Below, one piece after another: positions 1 through 4,852 of a stretch of 5,872 nt of DNA. Under the pieces are notes generated by a model. The model did no database searches. It was not told the origin of the DNA and saw nothing but the letters and a program-made list of their open reading frames with translations. This DNA is from Candidatus Aminicenantota bacterium (GTDB lineage Bacteria > Acidobacteriota > Aminicenantia > Aminicenantales > UBA4085). Location: positions 2,282 through 8,153 of the forward strand of contig PMCY01000271.1 of NCBI GenBank assembly GCA_003154255.1, in the 5' to 3' direction. Position numbers and translations under genes: made by a program. Every line of letters begins with the position of its first letter. Position 1 is the stretch's first letter.

Positions 1-75
1 ATCTTTACCAATGTCGTCAACCCCCGATTCGGCTCGAGCGGCGGCAGCGGCGGCATCAACATCGTCATGAATTAG
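1..75 (+). CDS. 3' end of an outer-membrane beta-barrel family protein (partial, tandem paralog of the next gene)
   Basis: Frame 1 is open from the left edge to TAG at 73-75 and gives the last 24 residues of a protein that starts outside the window. It contains NVVNPRFG and a Gly/Ser-rich stretch, and ends INIVMN. The following gene ends with NVINPRFG, a Gly-rich stretch and MSIHMSM, so the two tails match in order, spacing and composition. As I recall, a 'GSI..N(V/I)(V/I)NPRFG' tail after the last predicted barrel strand is typical of this family. I infer that this is an upstream copy of the same family, co-transcribed with the next gene, whose start lies 10 bases after this stop. The function of the family is unknown to me. 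The stretch is too short to judge the rest of the protein. Confidence 0.7.
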   Translation: MFTNVVNPRFGSSGGSGGINIVMN

Positions 76-79
76 GAAG
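74..79 (+). promoter_or_regulatory. Shine-Dalgarno site overlapping the upstream stop codon
   Basis: AGGAAG begins inside the TAG stop (73-75) of the upstream gene. It abuts the ATG at 80, too close for that start. AGGA (74-77) is 8 bases from the ATG at 86, a normal spacing. This favours 86 as the real start and suggests translational coupling between the tandem paralogs. Confidence 0.5.
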
Positions 80-85
80 ATGCCC

Positions 86-1387
86 ATGATTTCATCGCGC
101 CCGCAAAAGCGCCTCCGTCTCTCGATCGCCGCCGTTCTCCTGATCTTGGCCGGGATCGGCGCCGCGCCGGTCGCGGCAGGCCAAAACGCCCCTCCGGTTC
201 CGGAAGCCCGGCCGAACCGCCCCCTCGTGTTCATCGATGGTCCGGGCTTCGACGCCAAGACCCTGGCCGAAGAGCTGCCCTTCGTCCGCCTCGTCGACGC
301 GTCGGGAGAGGCCCAGGTCCTGGTCGCCACGGAGGAGGGACCGGATGGCCTGCGGATCGTGTTTCGCGGCCGGGGCGAATTCGAAAAGAACGAAAACACC
401 CTTATCTGCCGCTCCGAAGCGGGCGAGCTGGCGGAGGCCTTCCGCCGCAGGGTCGCCCAGACGATCAAGCTGGGCCTGCTGCGGTACGTCTCCAAGACCC
501 CGGCCGCCGGCCGGGTCCATGTCCGCCTCCTCGATACGGTCAAGCCGACGGCCGTCATCGATCCCTGGAACTTCTGGGTCTTCAGCGCGGGGGTCGATGC
601 GTTTCTCAATGGCGAGCAATCGTATCGCAGCGAAATGTGGATGGGAAACGTTTCCGCCGGCCGGGTCACGCCGCAATGGAAGATGCGGTTCGGGCTGACC
701 GGCAATTACCAGGTCAACGCCTATTCTCTGGAAGACTTCAATTATCGGAGCACGTCCAACGGCAAGTCCTTCAACGGGCTCGTCGTCCGCAGCCTGGACG
801 AACATTGGTCCGCGGGTGCCCAGATCCAGATTCAGAGCAGCACTTTCAACAATACCCGCTGGAGCGTCTTCCCCCGGCCGGCCGTCGAGTTCGATCTCTT
901 TCCCTATTCCGAGTCGACCAAGAAACAGCTGCGGTTCCTTTATTCGATCGGGCCCACGTTCGTCCGCTACCGCGAAGAGACGATCTATGATCAGCTCCGC
1001 GAGACGCTGTTCAGCGAGTCGCTGACCGCGTCACTGGAGCTGAAGCAGCCATGGGGATCGATCAGCACGGCCCTCGAGGGCTCGCATTATCTCGGCCACG
1101 CCGACAAATACCGGGTCGAGCTCAACGCCGGGCTTTCCGTCCGCCTCTTCGAGGGAATGAACTTCAACATCCAGGGCAGCGGCTCGCGCATCCATGACCA
1201 GCTGGGCCTGCCCAAGGGCGGCGCGACGTACGAGGAAGTCGTTCTGCAGCGCAAACAGCTGGCCACGAGCTTCCAGTATTATTTCTCGGTCGGATTCAGC
1301 TATTCCTTCGGCTCGATCCGCAGCAACGTCATCAATCCGCGGTTCGGAACCGGGAACGGCGGGATGTCGATCCACATGTCCATGTAG
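86..1387 (+). CDS. Exported outer-membrane beta-barrel family protein, function unknown
   Basis: The protein has 433 residues from the ATG at 86, or 435 from an in-frame ATG at 80; the ribosome site favours 86. Residues 1-31 form a signal peptide: several Arg/Lys, a hydrophobic core (IAAVLLILAGIGAAPVAA) and an AxA-like cleavage site. Residues about 46-150 look like a small alpha/beta domain (LVFIDGPGFD, then EELPFVRLVD, AQVLVAT, and a helix ending TIKLGLLRYVSKTP). As I recall, this arrangement is found in a family of uncharacterised envelope proteins of Bacteroidota and Acidobacteriota-like bacteria, often with a Cys pair where this protein has FIDGPGFD. From about DPWNFW (residue 159) to the end, alternating polar and hydrophobic strands with many aromatics suggest a barrel of some 10-12 strands. 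The last strand is probably FSVGFSYSFGS, followed by NVINPRFG and a Gly-rich tail. It sits directly behind a paralog (1-75). Coding sense is secure; role and substrate are unknown. Confidence 0.85.
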   Translation: MISSRPQKRLRLSIAAVLLILAGIGAAPVAAGQNAPPVPEARPNRPLVFIDGPGFDAKTLAEELPFVRLVDASGEAQVLVATEEGPDGLRIVFRGRGEFEKNENTLICRSEAGELAEAFRRRVAQTIKLGLLRYVSKTPAAGRVHVRLLDTVKPTAVIDPWNFWVFSAGVDAFLNGEQSYRSEMWMGNVSAGRVTPQWKMRFGLTGNYQVNAYSLEDFNYRSTSNGKSFNGLVVRSLDEHWSAGAQIQIQSSTFNNTRWSVFPRPAVEFDLFPYSESTKKQLRFLYSIGPTFVRYREETIYDQLRETLFSESLTASLELKQPWGSISTALEGSHYLGHADKYRVELNAGLSVRLFEGMNFNIQGSGSRIHDQLGLPKGGATYEEVVLQRKQLATSFQYYFSVGFSYSFGSIRSNVINPRFGTGNGGMSIHMSM

Positions 1388-1398
1388 AGGCATGTGGA
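1371..1398. repeat. 8-bp perfect inverted repeat spanning the barrel gene's stop codon
   Basis: TCCACATG (1371-1378) and CATGTGGA (1391-1398) are perfect inverted copies separated by 12 bases that include the TAG stop. A hairpin at the mRNA 3' end is possible. There is no T run after either arm, so it does not look like an intrinsic terminator by itself. Confidence 0.35.
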
Positions 1399-1411
1399 AC
1401 GTTCAGGCAAC

Positions 1412-1537
1412 AAAAAAGTCGGCGGGTCAATTCATTTCGCCGCGCTGTTCGTGCTCGATTGATCGAAAGGCGATTCGAGAAACCCGGTTGAAGACGTGCA
1501 GTTCGGAATAAGCCGCGTATCACCCGCCGAGATTTTT
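1412..1537. terminator. Long nested inverted repeat, candidate bidirectional terminator between convergent genes
   Basis: TCGGCGGGT (1419-1427) and ACCCGCCGA (1522-1530) are perfect inverted copies. Just outside them are an A run (1412-1417) and a T run (1533-1537), so arms 1412-1427 and 1522-1537 match at 14 of 16 positions. On the + strand the right arm is followed after GA by TTTTT; on the - strand the left arm is followed after C by TTTTTT. Smaller stems are nested in the 94-base centre: TCGCC/GGCGA (1437-1441, 1469-1473) and TCGAT/ATCGA (1455-1459, 1462-1466). The position, between the + barrel gene and the - methyltransferase gene, suits a shared terminator. The large loop makes this less certain; a small structured RNA or a degenerate MITE-like element are alternatives, though I see no target-site duplication. 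Nothing else recognisable lies in 1388-1598. Confidence 0.4.
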
Positions 1538-1598
1538 ATAAAGACGATAATGCGTACATCCCGTCCGCGCTTCGGGCTTTGATTAGCAAAGAGATCGC

Positions 1599-2294
1599 TC
1601 ACATTACGGCGATGTGGACGGCGGCGGCCCCGAACATCAGGCGGCGGAAGATGACTCGGGAGAAGCCCGCGGCCTTGAGGATGCCGGCCAATTCCTCGGC
1701 CGGATAGAATTCCGATATGGATTCCGAAAGATAGCCGTACCCTGCGTGCGCGCCCGAGAGGCGCCGCCCGACGGGCGGGACGAATGTCCGGACATAAACG
1801 CGGAACAGAAAACGCACCGGACGGAAGCGCGGCTGGCTCGTCTCCAGATTGACGAAGCGGCCGCCCGGCCGTAGAGCCCGGTGAAATTCGCTGAAGGTTG
1901 CGATCAGCGCGGCCCGCGACAGGCTGAGGTTGCGGGTGGCGAAAGCCACGGTGACCAGATCGAAAGCGGCGTCCGGAAAGGGCAGGCGGGCGGCGTCGGC
2001 CAAGACGAATTCGAAGCCGCCTTCCGCCGGCTGCCGGGCGGCGGAGAGATCCAGCATGGGCCTGCAGAAATCCAAGGCCACGATCCAGGTGCCGGACGGC
2101 GCGCCCCGGCTGAGCTCGCGGGCCATGTCCCCGGTCCCGCTGCAGACGTCAAGCCACCGCGAACCGCCGCTCCGCGCTGCGGCCCGAGCCGCCCGGCGCC
2201 TCCAGAAAACGTCCAGTCCCAAGGTCAGGACATGGTTCACTCGCTCATAAGTCGGGGCCAGTCGGCTGAAGATCTCGCGCAGGACGGGGAGCAT
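1599..2294 (-). CDS. menG: UbiE/MenG-family SAM-dependent methyltransferase (demethylmenaquinone methyltransferase)
   Basis: This 231-residue protein has the usual length and order of the UbiE/COQ5/MenG family, which C-methylates demethylmenaquinone (or the ubiquinone precursor) using S-adenosylmethionine, at the cytoplasmic face of the membrane. Visible hallmarks are an N-terminal helix IFSRLAPTYERVNHVLTLG (residues 8-26), SAM-binding motif I LDVCSGTGD (48-56), an acidic residue at the end of strand 2 (VALD, D75), DAARLPFPDAAFD (100-112), VAFATRNL (116-123, usually AFGxRN), LRPGGRFVNLETSQP (141-155, usually LEFSKP) and the C-terminal YLSESISEF...LKAAGF signature (188-211). The ATG at 2294 is the first start codon after an in-frame TGA, so the start is firm; a weak purine-rich site (GGAA/AGAG) precedes it. 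It stands alone, divergent from the asparaginase gene. Menaquinone rather than ubiquinone is inferred from the suspected phylum. Weaker possibility: a related quinone or sterol-like methyltransferase. Confidence 0.85.
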   Translation of the reverse strand: MLPVLREIFSRLAPTYERVNHVLTLGLDVFWRRRAARAAARSGGSRWLDVCSGTGDMARELSRGAPSGTWIVALDFCRPMLDLSAARQPAEGGFEFVLADAARLPFPDAAFDLVTVAFATRNLSLSRAALIATFSEFHRALRPGGRFVNLETSQPRFRPVRFLFRVYVRTFVPPVGRRLSGAHAGYGYLSESISEFYPAEELAGILKAAGFSRVIFRRLMFGAAAVHIAVM

Positions 2295-2324
2295 GTTCTC
2301 TTGTTCCGCTTTCGGGAAATCGAT

Positions 2325-2351
2325 ACTATATCATCTTCGTGCGATGGACAA
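2325..2351 (-). promoter_or_regulatory. Candidate promoter for menG (extended -10)
   Basis: On the - strand TATAGT (2330-2325) matches 5 of 6 bases of the sigma70 -10 box and is preceded by TGA, the TGN of an extended -10. A weak -35, TTGTCC (2351-2346), lies 15 bases upstream. A start near 2318 would give a leader of about 24 bases. On the opposite strand TATCAT (2329-2334) overlaps this box and could be the -10 for the asparaginase gene, but I find no good -35 for it. Confidence 0.35.
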
Positions 2352-2379
2352 CCGCAGATGAATACAAAGGAGAACGACC

Positions 2380-3435
2380 ATGAGCCTGACCCATTCCCGA
2401 CGCGATTTCCTGAGGACGGGCGCCGCTTTCGGCGCGGCCGCCCTGGCCGGAGGACGTGAGCTGATCGGGGCGCCCGGCCAGGCCCCCGGAACGGCCGGGA
2501 TGCGCGTCGTTTCATCCGGCAACGGCCTGCGGGCCACGGACAAGGCCATGGAGATGCTGCGGACCGGGGCGGATCCCCTGGACGCCGTCATCGCCGGCGT
2601 CAATATCGTCGAGAATGATCCCGAAGACATGTCCGTCGGCTACGGCGGCCTGCCCAACGAGGACGGCGTGGTCGAGCTCGACGCCTCCGTCATGCACGGC
2701 CCGACCCATTCTTCGGGCGCCGTGGCCGCCATCCAGGACATCAAAAATCCAAGCCAGGTGGCCAGGCTGGTCATGGAGCGGAGCAACCATTGCCTGATCG
2801 TAGGCGAAGGCGCCTTGCGGTTCGCCCTGGCCCACGGGTTCAAGAAAGAAGTCCTGCTGACCGATAAGGCCCGCGAGCTGTGGCTGCAGTGGAGGGAGAA
2901 CCTGTCCGAACGGGACAACTGGCTGCCGCCCCAATCCAAGAAATTTCCCGGCGAACTGCAGGCCTATGTCATGACCTACGGAACGATCAACTGCATCGCC
3001 CTGGACGCCAAAGGCGACTTATCCGGAGTCACGACAACGAGCGGACTGTCCTGGAAAATCGCCGGCCGGGTCGGCGATTCCCCGATCATCGGGGCCGGGC
3101 TCTATGTCGACAACGCCATCGGCGCGGCCGGGTCGACCGGATTCGGCGAAGCCAACATCCAGACGCTGGCCAGCTACCAGATCGTTCAATTCCTGGGCCA
3201 GGGGATGTCCCCCGAGCAGGCTTGCCTCAAGATGCTGGAGCGGCTGGCCGACAAGGTCAAGCTCAACCCGCGGCTGCGGCGCCCGGACGGACGCCCCAAT
3301 TTCGGCATGAATTATTACGCCTTGAACCGGAAAGGGGAGTTCGGCTCGGCGTCGTTCACCGGTCCGACTCAGTATGCCGCCCACGATGGGACAAAGAACG
3401 CCCTGCGGCCGGCGGCGTATCTTTATAAATCCTAG
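2380..3435 (+). CDS. Tat-exported N4-(beta-N-acetylglucosaminyl)-L-asparaginase / isoaspartyl peptidase family hydrolase
   Basis: 351 residues. The N-terminus carries a twin-arginine signal (SRRDFLRTG, residues 6-14, then an Ala/Gly-rich core to about 25), so the folded enzyme should be exported by Tat. The rest is a type 2 asparaginase, an Ntn hydrolase that cleaves itself into alpha and beta chains. The expected nucleophile is T202 in YGTINCIALD, preceded by a linker (about 176-198). RVGDSPIIGAG (230-240) supplies the Arg and Asp (R230, D233) that hold the substrate's alpha-amino and carboxyl groups, and GSTGFGE (251-257) the Thr-Gly oxyanion hole. TTTSGLSWK (218-226) and MSVGYGGLPN (84-93) are also family signatures. 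Two features differ from human and Flavobacterium enzymes: the residue pair before T202 is Tyr-Gly instead of His-Asp/Gly, and the N-terminal Trp (human W11 region) is absent from VVSSGNG. Related bacterial proteins with GTINC exist to my memory. AAAGGAG (2366-2372), 7 bases before the ATG, fixes the start. True substrate unknown. Confidence 0.9.
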   Translation: MSLTHSRRDFLRTGAAFGAAALAGGRELIGAPGQAPGTAGMRVVSSGNGLRATDKAMEMLRTGADPLDAVIAGVNIVENDPEDMSVGYGGLPNEDGVVELDASVMHGPTHSSGAVAAIQDIKNPSQVARLVMERSNHCLIVGEGALRFALAHGFKKEVLLTDKARELWLQWRENLSERDNWLPPQSKKFPGELQAYVMTYGTINCIALDAKGDLSGVTTTSGLSWKIAGRVGDSPIIGAGLYVDNAIGAAGSTGFGEANIQTLASYQIVQFLGQGMSPEQACLKMLERLADKVKLNPRLRRPDGRPNFGMNYYALNRKGEFGSASFTGPTQYAAHDGTKNALRPAAYLYKS

Positions 3436-3450
3436 AACTTTTCCCCGGCT

Positions 3451-4119
3451 TCAGCGCCGCTTCTCGACGACAAAGGCGGGAAACCCGGCTTCGGCCAGCC
3501 TGCGGGACAGAAGAGTCGCTGCGTTCCGGTCGGCCGCCCGCAGGCGGACGCGATAGAAGGACCGCCCTTCCAAAGTGAAGGTTTCGGGCGAGGCCGGGCC
3601 GAACTCGTTCTTCAGCCGCGTTTCGAGTTCCCGGGCACTCTCCTCGCGGAGAAAGGAGCCGACCTGGACCCGATACTCCGGCTCAGCCGGCGCGGGGGAA
3701 TCGGACAAAATCTCCAGGCGAACAGGGGCAGTCCCCATCCCGACCATGTCGATGGCCCGCGCCGCGGCCAACGACAGATCGATGATCCGCCCCTCGATGA
3801 ACGGACCGCGGTCGTTGATCCGGACCACCGTCGATTTGGCGTTGTCCAAATTGACGACCCGCACGCGCGTCTCGAAAGGCAGGCTTTTGTGGGCCGCCGT
3901 CATAGCATACATATCGTAGATTTCCCGGCTGGAAGTCGGCTTGCCCTGGAAGTCGTCGCCGTACCAGGAGGCGAAACCGGTCAAAGCGTGCTCCGCCGCC
4001 GAGGAAATAGCTGGACTGAGCGCTGGCGGCGCGGCGCGGCGGATGCAGAACGCCGTGGCCAGCAAAGCCGTCAAAAGCCAAACCGGTTTCCCGGCATGGA
4101 GGGAGCCGCTTTTCATCAT
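3451..4119 (-). CDS. rlpA: RlpA-like DPBB protein with C-terminal SPOR domain (septal ring lytic transglycosylase family)
   Basis: 222 residues. Residues 1-30 hold a signal sequence ([12 protein letters not shown] core). The DPBB domain runs from about 46 to 138: GFASWYG (48-54), [21 protein letters not shown] (62-82 region), VRVVNLDN and VRINDRGPF (99-107), then GRIIDLS (110-116). E66, H77 and D103 sit where the conserved acidic, His and Asp residues of active RlpA lie. A SPOR domain follows (about 147-221, YRVQVGSF ... YRVRLRAAD). RlpA of Pseudomonas cleaves glycan strands lacking stem peptides and helps daughter cells separate; SPOR brings such proteins to the septum. C25 follows TAF, a poor lipobox, so lipidation is doubtful although RlpA is often a lipoprotein. 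Two ATGs in a row (4119, 4116) are preceded by six A and a weak GGA site, so either could be used. A TATGAT box at 4142-4137 (-) is a possible -10 without a convincing -35. The gene converges on the asparaginase gene, 15 bases apart. Confidence 0.88.
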   Translation of the reverse strand: MMKSGSLHAGKPVWLLTALLATAFCIRRAAPPALSPAISSAAEHALTGFASWYGDDFQGKPTSSREIYDMYAMTAAHKSLPFETRVRVVNLDNAKSTVVRINDRGPFIEGRIIDLSLAAARAIDMVGMGTAPVRLEILSDSPAPAEPEYRVQVGSFLREESARELETRLKNEFGPASPETFTLEGRSFYRVRLRAADRNAATLLSRRLAEAGFPAFVVEKRR

Positions 4120-4184
4120 TTTTTTCGTCCAGGGCCATCATAGTCCTAAACCGCTTTGAAGGATATCGTCTCCCTTGGTGAAAA

Positions 4185-4191
4185 GGGGGGG
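4185..4191. repeat. Seven-G homopolymer in the divergent intergenic region
   Basis: A run of seven G (seven C on the - strand) lies 66 bases upstream of rlpA's start and 118 bases upstream of the 4310 gene, outside any coding frame I accept. Such tracts can change length by slippage and alter promoter spacing, but here no promoter element clearly flanks it. Confidence 0.4.
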
Positions 4192-4209
4192 CAAATTCCT
4201 CTCTTTTGT

Positions 4210-4232
4210 CTCACCTTCTGGGGTGAGTTTTT
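4210..4232 (+). terminator. Intrinsic terminator facing the + strand
   Basis: CTCACC (4210-4215) pairs with GGTGAG (4222-4227). A T-G wobble (4216, 4221) closes a four-base loop (4217-4220), and five T follow at once (4228-4232). This is a compact Rho-independent terminator for + strand transcription only, since the - strand has no T run after the stem. It lies upstream of the promoter for the 4310 gene and behind the start of rlpA (-). It may therefore end read-through from the asparaginase gene, a transcript antisense to rlpA, or an unrecognised small RNA. Confidence 0.55.
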
Positions 4233-4250
4233 CGACCCTCGGGCTAGTCC

Positions 4251-4260
4251 CAAGCGCTTG
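4251..4260. promoter_or_regulatory. Perfect 10-bp palindrome over the -35 box, possible operator
   Basis: CAAGCGCTTG is its own reverse complement, and its last three bases are the first three of the -35 box TTGACC. A direct repeat CCCAAG at 4249-4254 and 4262-4267 brackets it. Binding of a dimeric regulator here would block the promoter. No regulator gene is present in the window, so the operator role is inference. Confidence 0.3.
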
Positions 4261-4287
4261 ACCCAAGTAGAAAACCTAGATTAAAAT
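4258..4287 (+). promoter_or_regulatory. Sigma70-like promoter for the 4310 gene
   Basis: TTGACC (4258-4263, 5 of 6 with TTGACA) and TAAAAT (4282-4287, 5 of 6 with TATAAT) are 18 bases apart, in an AT-rich stretch unlike the GC-rich surroundings. Transcription would start near 4294, only about 16 bases before the ATG at 4310, leaving just the GAGGGA ribosome site (4297-4302) in the leader. Confidence 0.6.
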
Positions 4288-4309
4288 ACAAATAGCGAGG
4301 GAAAGCACC

Positions 4310-4843
4310 ATGCGGCGATGGATCAGTACACTTAGCGCGATCGCCTTCGCGTCGGCTTCGCTCTCCTTTGCCTTGGAATCACAAGTCCGCCAGCGCATCG
4401 TCCTGGAAGTTTCCGCCGGCGGAGCGCTGGGCGTTTCCGGAAATCCCCGGCCTCTGATCATCGGCCCGGGGGCCGCGTCCGGCGCGTTCTTAGGTGCCGC
4501 CGACGGCTCCACCGAGCTTTACTATTCCTCAACCGTCGGACGAGGAACCCGGCGCGTGATCGTGGTCCAATGGGAAAGCGGAGATGCCGCGCCGGCTGGA
4601 TGCGTCCTGCGCCTGGCCGCGAAGCCGGCGGGCGGCGGCCCGGAGGGTTCAAGCGGGGGAGAAATCATTCTATCCGGTGATCCGCGGGTGTTGATTGCAG
4701 GCATTGGGAGTTGCGCCACCGGCCTTCGGCCCGGCGAAGGGGCAGCGCTTTTTTATCATCTGAGCGTCGTGAACCCGGCCTTGCTCTCGTCCGGCGAAAC
4801 AAAAACCGCGACCATTATCTTCACGTTGATGGACGCAATCTAG
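4310..4843 (+). CDS. Small secreted beta-rich protein, function unknown
   Basis: I do not recognise a named family for this 177-residue protein. Residues 1-21 are a good signal peptide (MRRW, then a hydrophobic Ala/Ser core, cleavage after LSFA). The mature part, about 156 residues, is rich in Gly, Ala and Ser with alternating strand patterns: RIVLEVSAGG, PLIIG, STELYYSSTV, RRVIVVQWES, CVLRLAAK, GEIILSG, RVLIAGIG, ALFYHLSVV and a last strand TKTATIIFTLMDA. This suggests an Ig-like or pilin-like beta sandwich ending in its C-terminal strand. C98 and C135 are the only cysteines of the mature chain and could form a disulphide. GAGGGA (4297-4302), 7 bases before the ATG, and the promoter at 4258-4287 support both the start and active expression. 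The gene converges on the SPOR-domain gene with a 9-base gap. It could be a surface or fibre subunit, an adhesin or a periplasmic binding module; none is proven. Confidence 0.75.
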   Translation: MRRWISTLSAIAFASASLSFALESQVRQRIVLEVSAGGALGVSGNPRPLIIGPGAASGAFLGAADGSTELYYSSTVGRGTRRVIVVQWESGDAAPAGCVLRLAAKPAGGGPEGSSGGEIILSGDPRVLIAGIGSCATGLRPGEGAALFYHLSVVNPALLSSGETKTATIIFTLMDAI

Positions 4844-4852
4844 GCCCCGTTC

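Noticed and set aside
92..805. Long open frame on the - strand opposite the barrel gene
   Set aside because: It lies fully antisense to a gene with a clear signal peptide and barrel pattern, and its product is a low-complexity Arg/Asp/Gly/Ala mix with no recognisable motif, as expected for a shadow frame in GC-rich DNA.
1412..1537. MITE or insertion element with terminal inverted repeats
   Set aside because: The arms look like terminal repeats, but I see no target-site duplication and cannot check for other copies, so the terminator reading is preferred.
1533..1555. AT-rich TTTTTATAAAGACGATAAT as a promoter
   Set aside because: It resembles a -10 region, but there is no suitable gene downstream on either strand: + runs into the antisense of menG and - runs into the end of the barrel gene. 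It is better explained as the T run of the inverted repeat.
1577..1591. CTTTG/CAAAG inverted repeat just after the menG stop
   Set aside because: A five-base AT-rich stem with a five-base loop and no T run is too weak to call a terminator.
1881..2459. 192-codon open frame on the + strand over menG and the divergent promoter
   Set aside because: It is antisense to the conserved methyltransferase motifs, runs through the promoter and ribosome site of the asparaginase gene, and has no motif of its own.
3683..4141. 152-codon - strand frame overlapping rlpA from ATG 4141
   Set aside because: The DPBB and SPOR signatures are in the other frame (4119-3451). This frame shows only scattered charged residues and no domain.
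4142..4309. Riboswitch leader for the 4310 gene
   Set aside because: The terminator at 4210-4232 lies upstream of the promoter at 4258-4287, which leaves a leader of only about 16 bases, and I recognise no riboswitch core.
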